Source of the DNA: an uncultured Eubacteriales bacterium
Lineage (GTDB): Bacteria; Bacillota; Clostridia; HGM11514
Length of the DNA stretch: 32,172 nt
Assembly (NCBI GenBank): GCA_902492655.1
Contig: CABUMF010000021.1
Span: 1 to 32,172 of the forward strand
Direction: 5' to 3'
This document shows positions 15,480 to 23,409 of the stretch, piece after piece; the first letter of the stretch is position 1; every line of letters begins with the position of its first letter. The position numbers were made by a program, and so were the translations under genes. The notes under the pieces are model-generated. The model saw only the letters and a program-made list of their open reading frames with translations. It made no database searches and was not told the DNA's origin.

Positions 15480-18396
15480 TTCCTGACCTTTCCTCCAATG
15501 CGCCCAACAGACTTCTCAGCCTGATATTGACCGCACCCAAATTGGTTATTTCATCAATCTTAATCTGAGTATAAAGCTTTCCGCCGTTTTCCAAAATACT
15601 GCGTATCTCGTCCGTGGTTATGGCGTCAACTCCGCATCCGAAGGACACAAGCTGCACAAGCTCCGTATCCTCATGCAAAGTTGCGTATTTTGCGGCTCTG
15701 TACAGTCTTGCGTGATAAGTCCACTGATTAAGCACCCTTACCTCCTGCTTTTCCGCTAGATGACAAATGCTGTCCTCGCTCACAACCACAAACCCCAGCG
15801 ATGTCGCAAGCTTATCTATTCCGTGCCCTATTTCGGGGTCCGCATGATACGGTCTTCCAGCCAAAATCATTATTTTTTTGCCGTTCTCTCTTGCGTACGA
15901 AAGTGCGCGTTCGCCCTCTTTGCGGATTTTATCCATATGCTCGCCGTACTGCCTGAAGCCAAAATCAACGGCTTGAGAAATTTCGGACCTTTTTATACCG
16001 TAGTCGGCTAAATATTTATAAAGCTCTTTTTTAAGTTCCCGAGGCTCATTGATGTTAAGATAAGGATACATAAACCGAACTTTTTCAAGCGATTTTGAAT
16101 TGCCCTTAAGCAGCTCCGAATAATAAGCCACAACAGGACAATTATAATGATTTGCCGATGCTCCCTCATCAACATTGTAAGAAAGACAGGGATAAAACAC
16201 AGCGTCTACACCGCTTTCCACAAGATTTTCAATATGCCCGTGCATCAGCTTTGCCGGATAGCATGCGGTATCGGACGGAATTGTAAACTGCCCCTTTTCG
16301 TATGTCCTTCTTGTAGACATGGGAGAAACCACAACCTCAAATCCCAGCTTGGTAAATATTCCGTGCCAAAGAGGAAGCAATTCATACATTCCAAGCGCAA
16401 GCGGAATACCGATTTTACCCCGAATATTCTCGCCGGGAGTAAGCGATAACAACAAATTCCTCTTAAACTCGTGAAGATTGGGCAAATCCGATTTTTCCGT
16501 TCTGCCAAGACCTTTCTCGCATTTATTGCCCGAAATGTACTTTTTACCTTCTCCGAAAATATTAACCGTAAGCCTGCAGTTGTTTCCGCAACCCCGACAT
16601 ACCGCAGATTTTGATGTATGGGAAAATTCTTTAAGTGCCTCTCGGTTTAAAACCGTGCTTTCTTTTGCTCTCATTGCATAAAGCGCCGCACCGTACGCTC
16701 CCATAAGTCCCGCAATGCGCGGTCTTATAACATTTCTGCCGAGTTCCTTTTCAAAAGCACGAAGAACCGCATCGTTATGGAAGGTTCCGCCCTGAACAAC
16801 AATATTCTTTCCGAGTTCGTCGGCAGATGCCGCCCTTATTACCTTGTATATCGCATTTTTAACAACGCTCACGGAAAGCCCTGCGGAAATATCCTCCACA
16901 GAAGCCCCCTCCTTTTGCGACTGCTTTACGGAGGAATTCATAAACACCGTACAGCGACTGCCGAGATTAACCGGAGCCTTTGCAAAAAGCCCCTTCCTTG
17001 CAAATTCGTCAATAGGGCAGCCGAGGGATTTTGCAAAGGTTTCGAGAAACGATCCGCACCCCGATGAGCAAGCCTCGTTAAGCATTATGCTGTCAATCGC
17101 ACCGTTTTTGATTTTAAAGCACTTTATATCCTGACCGCCTATATCAAGTATAAAATCCACATCCTTGCAAAAATGTCTTGCGGCGGTATAGTGGGCAATC
17201 GTTTCAACCAAACCGAAATCGACCGAAAATGCATTTTTAATAAGCTCCTCGCCATACCCAGTTACGGCACTTCCGCATATACGGATATTACTTCCGCACA
17301 AATCATAAATTTTTTCGAGCTGCTGTCTTATTATTTCAACGGGATTTCCGTTGTTTGACGAATAATAGGAATACAAAATTTCCTTTTTATCATTAATCAG
17401 CACAAGCTTAGTTGTTGTACTGCCGCAATCAATTCCGAGATAAGCCTTACCGGAATAATCCGAAAGCTTACAAGCCGGAACATCGGCGCGTTCATGCCTG
17501 TCAACAAATTCACGGTACTGCTCATCGTTTTCAAAAAGAGGAGGCAGGCGATTTGACGAAATGCCGCCCTTTGCCGAAGCTATTTTTGAAATAAGTTCCT
17601 TTGCGGTAGTTTTCGTCCCGCTTTCAGCCGCAAAAAGCGAAGCTCCCCACGCAACCGAAATCCTTGCATATTCGGGGAAAACAGCGTTTTCGTCCGAAAG
17701 CTTTAATGTTTCTTTAAATCTTTCTCTCAGGCCTTTACAATAATAAAGAGGCCCTCCGAGGAAAAGAACCTTTCCTTCGATTCTTCTGCCTTGCGCAAGC
17801 CCTGCAATCGTCTGATTGACAACCGCCTGATAAATGCTTGCGGCAACATCTTCCTTCCTTGCACCCTGATTAAGAAGTGGCTGAATATCCGTTTTCGCAA
17901 ACACTCCGCACCTGGAAGCAATGGGATAAATATGCTTGTAATCAAGGCTCAATTTATCAAGCTCATCCACCGAAACATTGAGCAGAACCGCCATCTGATC
18001 AATAAACGCTCCCGTACCGCCGGCGCAGGAACCGTTCATGCGTTCATCGCAGCCGCCGTCAAAGAATATTATCTTGGCATCCTCTCCGCCAAGCTCAATG
18101 ACGCACGAAGCATCAGGCTCGACCGCCTTTACAATCTCGCTTGTGGCAAAAACCTCCTGCACAAACGAAACACCTATGCTCTGGGCAAGCCCAAGTCCGG
18201 CAGAACCCGATATTGCAACAGAAAAAGACCTATCCCCGATAATCCCCGAAACCTCCTCCAAAATTTCTGAGGTTTTCTCTCTTACCTTTGATAAGTGTCT
18301 TTCGTAAGTTTTATATATTATTTTCTGATCTTCGCAAAGTACAAACTTTACGGTTGTGGAACCTACATCTATTCCGAGAGTCAAATTATTAATCAA
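15472..18396 (-). CDS. Double-domain acyl-CoA dehydratase activase (BadF/BcrD-type ATPase, DUF2229)
   Basis: The 974-residue protein holds two ASKHA ATPase domains, residues about 5-260 (GIDVGSTTVKFVL) and 318-580 (GIDCGSTTTKLVL). Each keeps the two cysteines that in dimeric activators hold one [4Fe-4S] cluster: Cys124/Cys163 and Cys443/Cys482, both pairs 39 residues apart. A Cys-rich patch follows (Cys600, 603, 607, 626), then a DUF2229-like region (about 660-950; PSDTACYPAKLMHGH, ILAGRPYHADPEIGHGID). Activators of this kind drive ATP-dependent one-electron transfer to a dehydratase. The start is a TTG at 18396 with AGGAAG eight bases upstream. The gene overlaps its downstream partner by 8 bases; homologues are often fused with it. 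The physiological substrate is unknown. Confidence 0.85.
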   Translation of the reverse strand: MINNLTLGIDVGSTTVKFVLCEDQKIIYKTYERHLSKVREKTSEILEEVSGIIGDRSFSVAISGSAGLGLAQSIGVSFVQEVFATSEIVKAVEPDASCVIELGGEDAKIIFFDGGCDERMNGSCAGGTGAFIDQMAVLLNVSVDELDKLSLDYKHIYPIASRCGVFAKTDIQPLLNQGARKEDVAASIYQAVVNQTIAGLAQGRRIEGKVLFLGGPLYYCKGLRERFKETLKLSDENAVFPEYARISVAWGASLFAAESGTKTTAKELISKIASAKGGISSNRLPPLFENDEQYREFVDRHERADVPACKLSDYSGKAYLGIDCGSTTTKLVLINDKKEILYSYYSSNNGNPVEIIRQQLEKIYDLCGSNIRICGSAVTGYGEELIKNAFSVDFGLVETIAHYTAARHFCKDVDFILDIGGQDIKCFKIKNGAIDSIMLNEACSSGCGSFLETFAKSLGCPIDEFARKGLFAKAPVNLGSRCTVFMNSSVKQSQKEGASVEDISAGLSVSVVKNAIYKVIRAASADELGKNIVVQGGTFHNDAVLRAFEKELGRNVIRPRIAGLMGAYGAALYAMRAKESTVLNREALKEFSHTSKSAVCRGCGNNCRLTVNIFGEGKKYISGNKCEKGLGRTEKSDLPNLHEFKRNLLLSLTPGENIRGKIGIPLALGMYELLPLWHGIFTKLGFEVVVSPMSTRRTYEKGQFTIPSDTACYPAKLMHGHIENLVESGVDAVFYPCLSYNVDEGASANHYNCPVVAYYSELLKGNSKSLEKVRFMYPYLNINEPRELKKELYKYLADYGIKRSEISQAVDFGFRQYGEHMDKIRKEGERALSYARENGKKIMILAGRPYHADPEIGHGIDKLATSLGFVVVSEDSICHLAEKQEVRVLNQWTYHARLYRAAKYATLHEDTELVQLVSFGCGVDAITTDEIRSILENGGKLYTQIKIDEITNLGAVNIRLRSLLGALEERSGND

Positions 18397-18436
18397 GCTG
18401 ATTACTTCCTATATTAAGTTAAAGATAATTACTATT

Positions 18437-18465
18437 ATGATAACACAAAAACCGAAAAAAAGCAA
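18437..18465 (-). promoter_or_regulatory. Sigma-A promoter of the activase-dehydratase pair
   Basis: On the minus strand TTGCTT (18465-18460), a 17-base spacer and TATCAT (18442-18437) with extended -10 TGT. The leader is about 35 bases. Confidence 0.7.
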
Positions 18466-18535
18466 GAGGGGAATTTCTATAAAACATTTGTCAAATAAAA
18501 TCGAATTGTTGCATAAACTGTATATGGTGAGTAAA

Positions 18536-18772
18536 ATGAGAAATAAAGCAAATGAGTACTATCTGGTATTCTCATCCGCAACCTCGGCGCAAAGGCTGAA
18601 AAAGCTTCTTGAATCCGAAAAGATAGGCAGCACAATGGTGCATACGCCAAAAGCAATCTCGCAAGGAGGATGCGGATACAGCCTTATTATTTCTGAAAAG
18701 CATCTTTATAAGGCTGTTCGCCTTGCCGAAAAATACGGAATTACAATAAAAAAGACCACCGAAAAGCAGTAA
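18536..18772 (+). CDS. DUF3343 (putative Se/S carrier-like) small protein
   Basis: The 78-residue protein begins MRNKANEYYLVFSSATSAQRLKKLL and carries the conserved GGCGYSL motif with a single reactive-looking cysteine, as in the DUF3343 family, proposed to carry selenium or sulfur. A ferredoxin-like alternating pattern (YYLVF, STMVHTP, YSLIIS) is visible. The start at 18536 has GGTGAG a few bases upstream; the longer open frame has no ribosome binding site. It is divergent from the activase gene. A cysteine desulfurase/thiI operon lies about 1.4 kb away on the same strand beyond argJ. The carrier function is a family-level proposal and is not shown here. Confidence 0.8.
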   Translation: MRNKANEYYLVFSSATSAQRLKKLLESEKIGSTMVHTPKAISQGGCGYSLIISEKHLYKAVRLAEKYGITIKKTTEKQ

Positions 18773-18774
18773 AT

Positions 18775-18800
18775 ATGCGCACCGCAAATGCGGTGCGCAT
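18775..18800. terminator. Convergent hairpin between DUF3343 gene and argJ
   Basis: Perfect 12-bp inverted repeat (18775-18786 with 18789-18800; core GCGCACCGC/GCGGTGCGC) just after the DUF3343 stop and three bases beyond the argJ stop. The tails on both sides are AT-rich but not pure T, so termination is probable but not textbook. Confidence 0.7.
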
Positions 18801-18802
18801 TA

Positions 18803-20029
18803 TTAAGACCTGTAATCTGCATTAATGCTGACATAATCGAAGGTTAAATCACAGCCCCAAGCGGTTGCTTTTTCGTTTCCTTCCTTTACATCGCAGGTAC
18901 ATATCACCTTGTCCGCTCCCAAAATCTCAGTTGCCTTTTCCTCGCTGTAATCGGTCGCCATACCGTTTTCTACAAGCTTAAGCTTGTCTTTTTCGCTTTC
19001 GATATAAATATCTGTTTTATCAGGGTCAAAATCCGCACCGCTGTAGCCAAGCGCACACATTATCCGTCCCCAGTTTGCGTCTTTTCCGAAAACCGCCGCC
19101 TTCGTAAGGCTGGATGTAACAACGGACTTTGCAAGAATTTTTGCCGAAAGCTTGTCCTTTGCGCCGACAACCGATACCTCAAAAAGCCTCGTAGCACCTT
19201 CGCCGTCCTCGGCAATTCTCATTGCAAGAAACTTAGTGACATAATCAAGCCCTTCGCAAAACGCCTTGTAATCCTCGCTATCCTCCGAAATTTTATCATT
19301 ACCCGCAAGACCGCTCGCAAGAAGCAAAACCGTATCATTTGTGGAGGTGTCGCCGTCAACCGAAACCATATTAAAGCTGTCCTCAATGCTTGCCTTTAGT
19401 GCCTTAACCGCCATTTCTTTGGAAATTGCACAATCGGTAGTGATGAACCCGAGCATCGTACCCATGTTAGGGTGAATCATGCCCGAACCTTTGCACATTC
19501 CGCCTATCCTGACGGTTTTCCCGCCTATGCTCATCTCAACCGCAATTTGTTTGGGCTTTGTATCAGTAGTCATAATAGCCTCGGCAGCCAGATTTGCGCC
19601 GTTTTCGGTTGCTTCAAGCTTATCCTTTAGCATATTTATACCGTTTTCAATAACATCCATCGGCAGGTTTGCGCCGATTACACCGGTTGACGAAACGAAA
19701 ACATCATCCTTGTTTACACCGAGTGCTTTTGAGGCAATTTCCGCGGTTTTTTCGGTATCCGAAAGCCCTCTTGCACCGGTGCAGGCGTTCGCAACACCGC
19801 TGTTTATCACAACCGCACGGGCTGTTTCTCTTTCCTCGCAAAGCCGTTTATCCCACTTTACGGGCGCTGCCTTAACAAGATTCTTGGTAAATGTTCCGGC
19901 GGTTATTGCGTCACATTCGCAAAAAATCATCGCCATATCACGATTTGTTTTGCCTTTTTTTATTCCGGCCCTGAGCCCGTATGCCTTAAAACCTTTTGCG
20001 GCAGTTACTCCACCTGATATTATATTCAT
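18803..20029 (-). CDS. argJ: Bifunctional ornithine acetyltransferase / N-acetylglutamate synthase
   Basis: ArgJ moves the acetyl group from N-acetylornithine to glutamate and, in bifunctional forms, also uses acetyl-CoA. The 408-residue precursor cleaves itself before a conserved threonine; here the site is Gly190/Thr191 in PNMGTMLGF, and Thr191 becomes the nucleophile of the beta chain. Also present are the N-terminal GVTAAKGFKAYGLRAGIKK and the VFVSSTGVIGANLPMD oxyanion-region motif. AAGGAG precedes the ATG. It is monocistronic, with no argC, argB or argD beside it, which is unusual for this gene. A perfect consensus promoter and an ARG-box-like operator lie upstream. Confidence 0.96.
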   Translation of the reverse strand: MNIISGGVTAAKGFKAYGLRAGIKKGKTNRDMAMIFCECDAITAGTFTKNLVKAAPVKWDKRLCEERETARAVVINSGVANACTGARGLSDTEKTAEIASKALGVNKDDVFVSSTGVIGANLPMDVIENGINMLKDKLEATENGANLAAEAIMTTDTKPKQIAVEMSIGGKTVRIGGMCKGSGMIHPNMGTMLGFITTDCAISKEMAVKALKASIEDSFNMVSVDGDTSTNDTVLLLASGLAGNDKISEDSEDYKAFCEGLDYVTKFLAMRIAEDGEGATRLFEVSVVGAKDKLSAKILAKSVVTSSLTKAAVFGKDANWGRIMCALGYSGADFDPDKTDIYIESEKDKLKLVENGMATDYSEEKATEILGADKVICTCDVKEGNEKATAWGCDLTFDYVSINADYRS

Positions 20030-20044
20030 AAATATGCACTCCTT

Positions 20045-20062
20045 ACTGCATAAAAATTCAAT
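20045..20062. promoter_or_regulatory. ARG box (ArgR/AhrC operator) in front of argJ
   Basis: The sequence TGCATAAAAATTCA (20047-20060) matches the palindromic ArgR core TGAATwwwwATTCA at 13 of 14 positions. The 18-base window 20045-20062 matches the Bacillus AhrC consensus, as I recall it, at 15 positions. It lies just downstream of the predicted argJ transcription start, where bound repressor would block transcription. Confidence 0.7.
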
Positions 20063-20077
20063 GCTCCAATTAATCTA

Positions 20078-20106
20078 ATTATACAACTTTTAAGCATTAA
20101 TGTCAA
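20078..20106 (-). promoter_or_regulatory. Consensus sigma-A promoter of argJ
   Basis: On the minus strand a perfect TTGACA (20106-20101), a 17-base spacer and a perfect TATAAT (20083-20078). A promoter this strong is usually held in check by a repressor, in keeping with the adjacent ARG box. Confidence 0.88.
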
Positions 20107-20115
20107 TACAAACCC

Positions 20116-20144
20116 TTGCTATTTTGAAGAAAATGTGATAATAT
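20116..20144 (+). promoter_or_regulatory. Sigma-A promoter of the nifS-thiI-pncC-yjbR operon
   Basis: TTGCTA (20116-20121), a 17-base spacer and TAATAT (20139-20144) with extended -10 TGA. It lies back to back with the argJ promoter, about 10 bases between the two -35 boxes. The leader is about 25 bases. Confidence 0.75.
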
Positions 20145-20176
20145 ATATATTGAATCATTTTATGGAGATAGTTTAT

Positions 20177-21307
20177 ATGATATATTTTGATAATTCTGCA
20201 ACAACAAGGCCGTACCGGGAGGTATGCGAAATTATTGCGGAAACGGCATATTCAAATTTCGGAAATCCGTCTTCTTTGCACACGCTCGGAATCGAAGCCG
20301 AAAGAGCGGTCCGTCATGCAAGGCAGGTTATAGCAAAAGAAATAGGTGCGAGAGAAGATGAAATATACTTTACCGCCTGCGGAACGGAAAATGCAAACAC
20401 CGCAATACTGGGAGTTGCAAGCCGCCTGCGGGGACGGAGGATAATCACAACTGCGGTTGAACATCCTTGCGTTTTGCGCCCCATTGAAAAGCTTTCAAAG
20501 GAAGGATACGAGGTTATTTACCTTTCTGTTGACGAAAACGGTTTTGTGGATCAATCCGAGCTTGAAGCCGCTGTTAACGGCGATACGGTGCTTGTTTGCA
20601 TGATGCAGGTCAATAACGAAGTGGGCTCTGTTACAGATCTTGCCTCCGCTTACAGAACGGTTAAAAGGATAAATCCCGATGCGTGCTTTTTTGCCGACTG
20701 CGTTCAGGCGTTCGGGAAAATCCCGGTTTTTGCTAAAAACTGCGACATTTTAAGCCTGAGTGCACACAAAATTCACGGGCCGAAGGGAATCGGCGCAATG
20801 TATATCAAGAAGGGCACAAAAATCAATCCGTTTATGCTCGGAGGCGGTCAGGAAAGAGGTTTTCGTTCGGGAACCGAAAATGTATCGTCAATCGCAGGCT
20901 TTGGAAAGGCCGTTGAGATGATCGGAAAAAAGGAAGAAAATTTACGCAGAATGCAGGCGGTTAAGGACAGGCTTGCACAAAGAATTACAGCCGAAATTCC
21001 AAACACCGTAATCAACAACACCGATTTTGAAAATTCTGTTCCTTCGATTCTCAATATATCCTTCCCCGGCGCAAGAAGCGAGGTAATACTTCATTTCCTC
21101 GAAGCGGAAAAAATATATGTTTCATCGGGCTCTGCTTGCTCGTCAAACAAGCCGGGAAACAGCCATGTATTAACCGCAATGGGCAAAAAACACGATATTA
21201 TCGACAGTTCAATCCGGTTCAGCTTCTGTCGTGAAAATACGGTTGAGCAAGCCGATGAAGCAGTAGAAGCTTTAAAACGAATACTACCTAAAATACGCAG
21301 AAAATGA
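20177..21307 (+). CDS. Cysteine desulfurase (NifS/IscS family)
   Basis: This PLP enzyme takes sulfur from cysteine as a persulfide. The 376-residue protein has the PLP lysine Lys198 (SLSAHKIHGPKG), the stacking His96 (VEHPCVL) and the persulfide Cys321 in a class I loop (YVSSGSACSSNKPG). The start ATG 20177 (MIYFDNSATTRPY) has GGAG nine bases upstream. It lies 12 bases before thiI, which marks it as the sulfur donor for tRNA thiolation rather than a general Fe-S assembly enzyme. There is no IscU-type scaffold beside it. The pairing resembles the Bacillus NifZ-ThiI pair. Confidence 0.94.
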   Translation: MIYFDNSATTRPYREVCEIIAETAYSNFGNPSSLHTLGIEAERAVRHARQVIAKEIGAREDEIYFTACGTENANTAILGVASRLRGRRIITTAVEHPCVLRPIEKLSKEGYEVIYLSVDENGFVDQSELEAAVNGDTVLVCMMQVNNEVGSVTDLASAYRTVKRINPDACFFADCVQAFGKIPVFAKNCDILSLSAHKIHGPKGIGAMYIKKGTKINPFMLGGGQERGFRSGTENVSSIAGFGKAVEMIGKKEENLRRMQAVKDRLAQRITAEIPNTVINNTDFENSVPSILNISFPGARSEVILHFLEAEKIYVSSGSACSSNKPGNSHVLTAMGKKHDIIDSSIRFSFCRENTVEQADEAVEALKRILPKIRRK

Positions 21308-21319
21308 GAGGATAAAAAT

Positions 21320-22486
21320 ATGCTTATAATGATAAAATGCGGCGAAATTGTTCTTAAGGGGCTTAATCGCCATCTGTTTGAAGAAAGACTTATGAAGAAC
21401 ATAAAATTCCGTCTGCGTGACCTTGGAAAGGTGCAGTTAAGGTGTGCTCAAAGCACGATTTATCTCGAATCGGACGGCGATATTGATAAAATTTTTGAAA
21501 GGCTGAAATATGTGTTCGGCATTTCAAATATCAGCAAGGTTCACCGTTGCGAAAAGGACATGGATAAGGTTCTTCCGCTTGCCCTTTCGGTTATGGAGGA
21601 AACGGGTGCCAAAACATTTAAGGTTGAAACAAAGCGCAGCGACAAGAAATTTAAGTACAATTCTCCCCAGATCAGCCGCATGGTGGCAGACTATGTGTAT
21701 GACAACATAAGCGGCGGAATTGAAGCGGATATGAAAAATCCCGATGTTGTTTTAAGAGTTGATGTCAGGGATGCGGAATGTTATGTTTATGTTGAAAGAG
21801 AACAGGGTGCCGGCGGAATGCCAACGGGAACAAACGGCCGTGCAACGCTTCTTCTTTCCGGCGGGATTGACAGTCCCGTTGCCGGCTGGATGATTGCAAA
21901 ACGAGGCGTTGAGCTTAATGCGGTGCACTTCCATTCCTACCCATACACAAGCGAACGCGCAAAAGAAAAGGTTATAGACCTTGCAAGGCTTATGGCAAGA
22001 TATTGCGGAAGAATTAACCTCTATGTGGTGCCTTTCACCGACCTTCAGCTTGCAATAAACGAAAACTGCCCCGATGACGAGGGAACCATAATTATGAGGA
22101 GAATGATGGCACGCATTGCAGAGAAAATCGCTGTTAATACCGAGTCCCAGGCTTTGGTAACGGGGGAAAGCATCGGACAGGTTGCAAGCCAGACAATGTA
22201 TAGCTTAGCGGTAACAAACCACGGGCTTGACCTACCGGTTTTCAGACCTCTCATAGGCTTTGACAAGGATGAAATAATTAAGATTGCAAGAAAAATAGAC
22301 ACATTTGAAACTTCAATTCAGCCATATGAGGACTGTTGCACGGTTTTTGTTGCAAAGCATCCCAAAACCAAGCCTGTTCTTGCGGATATTGAAAAGTCGG
22401 AAAGCAATTTTGATTATATGCCATATATCGAAAAGGCGGTTGCAGATGCAGAGGTTATCAAAATCGACCCCGAATGGGAGGTTTAA
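21320..22486 (+). CDS. thiI: tRNA 4-thiouridine synthase ThiI
   Basis: ThiI adenylates U8 of tRNA and installs sulfur, giving 4-thiouridine; some also feed thiazole synthesis. The 388-residue protein has an N-terminal ferredoxin-like part, a THUMP domain (about 60-165) and the PP-loop ATPase with LLSGGIDSPVAGW (residues 178-190). Cys339/Cys340 (PYEDCCTVF) lie where the catalytic cysteine is expected. It ends without a rhodanese domain, as in Bacillus, so sulfur probably comes straight from the cysteine desulfurase encoded 12 bases upstream. AGAGGA precedes the start. Confidence 0.96.
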   Translation: MLIMIKCGEIVLKGLNRHLFEERLMKNIKFRLRDLGKVQLRCAQSTIYLESDGDIDKIFERLKYVFGISNISKVHRCEKDMDKVLPLALSVMEETGAKTFKVETKRSDKKFKYNSPQISRMVADYVYDNISGGIEADMKNPDVVLRVDVRDAECYVYVEREQGAGGMPTGTNGRATLLLSGGIDSPVAGWMIAKRGVELNAVHFHSYPYTSERAKEKVIDLARLMARYCGRINLYVVPFTDLQLAINENCPDDEGTIIMRRMMARIAEKIAVNTESQALVTGESIGQVASQTMYSLAVTNHGLDLPVFRPLIGFDKDEIIKIARKIDTFETSIQPYEDCCTVFVAKHPKTKPVLADIEKSESNFDYMPYIEKAVADAEVIKIDPEWEV

Positions 22487-22977
22487 TGATTATGATAAAC
22501 GAAAAGCTTGTAAAAATTCTTAAGGACAATAATATGACAATTTCGACAGCCGAATCCTGCACAGGAGGGCTTATTGCGAAAATGATAACCGATGTTTCGG
22601 GCTCATCCGATGTATTCGGATATGGCTTTGTAACATATGCAAACGAAGCGAAAACGAACATTCTCGGCGTTTGGGAAGATGCGCTCTTAACCTTTGGAGC
22701 TGTAAGCGAGCCTGTCGCCCTTCTTATGAGTCGGGGCGCAAAAAAGCGTTCGGGGAGCGACATTGCGGTGTCGGTCACGGGTATTGCCGGTCCCGGAGGA
22801 GGGACAAAGGAAAAACCTGTCGGGCTTGTTTATGTTTCTCTCGCAACACCCGACGGGGCAATATGCAAAAAGTGCAATTTCAGCGGAACAAGGGATGAAA
22901 TAAGGCGGCAAACGGCTGAATTTGCGCTCAATCTCGCTTATAAATATGTTGGCATTAAGTGCGGAGAATTGTCATGA
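22486..22977 (+). CDS. pncC: Nicotinamide-nucleotide amidase, CinA C-terminal type
   Basis: Proteins of this family deamidate nicotinamide mononucleotide and recycle pyridine nucleotides. The 163-residue protein is the stand-alone C-terminal CinA domain, with the nucleophile-region motif TAESCTGGLIAKMITDVSG and the signature VSVTGIAGPGGGT. The N-terminal molybdopterin-binding-like domain of full CinA is absent. The ATG at 22486 overlaps the thiI stop by one base (TAATG) behind GGGAGG; a start at 22492 with longer spacing is equally possible. Its presence in a sulfur-relay operon has no obvious functional reason. Confidence 0.9.
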   Translation: MIMINEKLVKILKDNNMTISTAESCTGGLIAKMITDVSGSSDVFGYGFVTYANEAKTNILGVWEDALLTFGAVSEPVALLMSRGAKKRSGSDIAVSVTGIAGPGGGTKEKPVGLVYVSLATPDGAICKKCNFSGTRDEIRRQTAEFALNLAYKYVGIKCGELS

Positions 22978-23345
22978 ACCGTAAAGAATTGGAAAAGCTC
23001 ATTTTCAAAGAATACAAAGCAAAACCCGATTTCCCTTGGGATTCTGCGCCGACCTACGCGGTTTTCAGGCATAAAGAAAACAAAAAATGGTTTGCCGTCA
23101 TTATGGATATTCCCAAAAACCGAATAGGTCTTGAAAATGACGAAATAATAAGCATTGTAAATTTCAAGTGCGATCCTATTTTGGTTGGCTCGCTTATTTT
23201 GGAGGAAGGCTTCTTTAAGGCATATCACATGAACAAAACAAATTGGATTACAGCCGCCTTGGACGGCTCTGCCGATGACGAAAAAATCAAATTTTTACTT
23301 GATTACAGCTTTGATGTGACTAAAAAGAAAACAAAAAACAAATAA
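22974..23345 (+). CDS. MmcQ/YjbR-family protein
   Basis: The 123-residue protein has the YjbR/MmcQ pattern: an N-terminal helix MNRKELEKLIF, SAPTYAVFRHKENKKWFAVIMDI, NFKCDPILVGSL and a C-terminal segment MNKTNWITAALDGS followed by ...FLLDYSFDVTKKK. The family adopts a CyaY-like fold and is often called DNA-binding, although its role is poorly known. The start overlaps the pncC stop in an ATGA, with GGAG seven bases upstream, so it is translationally coupled and last in the operon. A terminator follows directly. Confidence 0.9.
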   Translation: MNRKELEKLIFKEYKAKPDFPWDSAPTYAVFRHKENKKWFAVIMDIPKNRIGLENDEIISIVNFKCDPILVGSLILEEGFFKAYHMNKTNWITAALDGSADDEKIKFLLDYSFDVTKKKTKNK

Positions 23346-23352
23346 ATTCAAA

Positions 23353-23390
23353 GGGAGTGCGGAAAAGTAAATACCGCACTCCCAAACTTT
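23353..23390. terminator. Convergent terminator between the yjbR-type gene and the first binding-protein gene
   Basis: GGGAGTGCGG (23353-23362) pairs with CCGCACTCCC (23374-23383) around an 11-base loop, followed by AAACTTTT. Both converging transcripts end here. Confidence 0.8.
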
Positions 23391-23409
23391 TGTATTAATA
23401 CTTATAACT

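Noticed and set aside
15465..15485. Programmed +1 frameshift fusing the activase and dehydratase genes
   Set aside because: The second gene has its own ATG and upstream ribosome binding site, and no slippery codon followed by a stop is seen; coupled re-initiation explains the overlap.
18488..18519. Promoter TTGTCA/TAAACT for the DUF3343 gene
   Set aside because: The spacer would be 20 bases, too long for sigma-A; the true start for this gene is not clear from the sequence.
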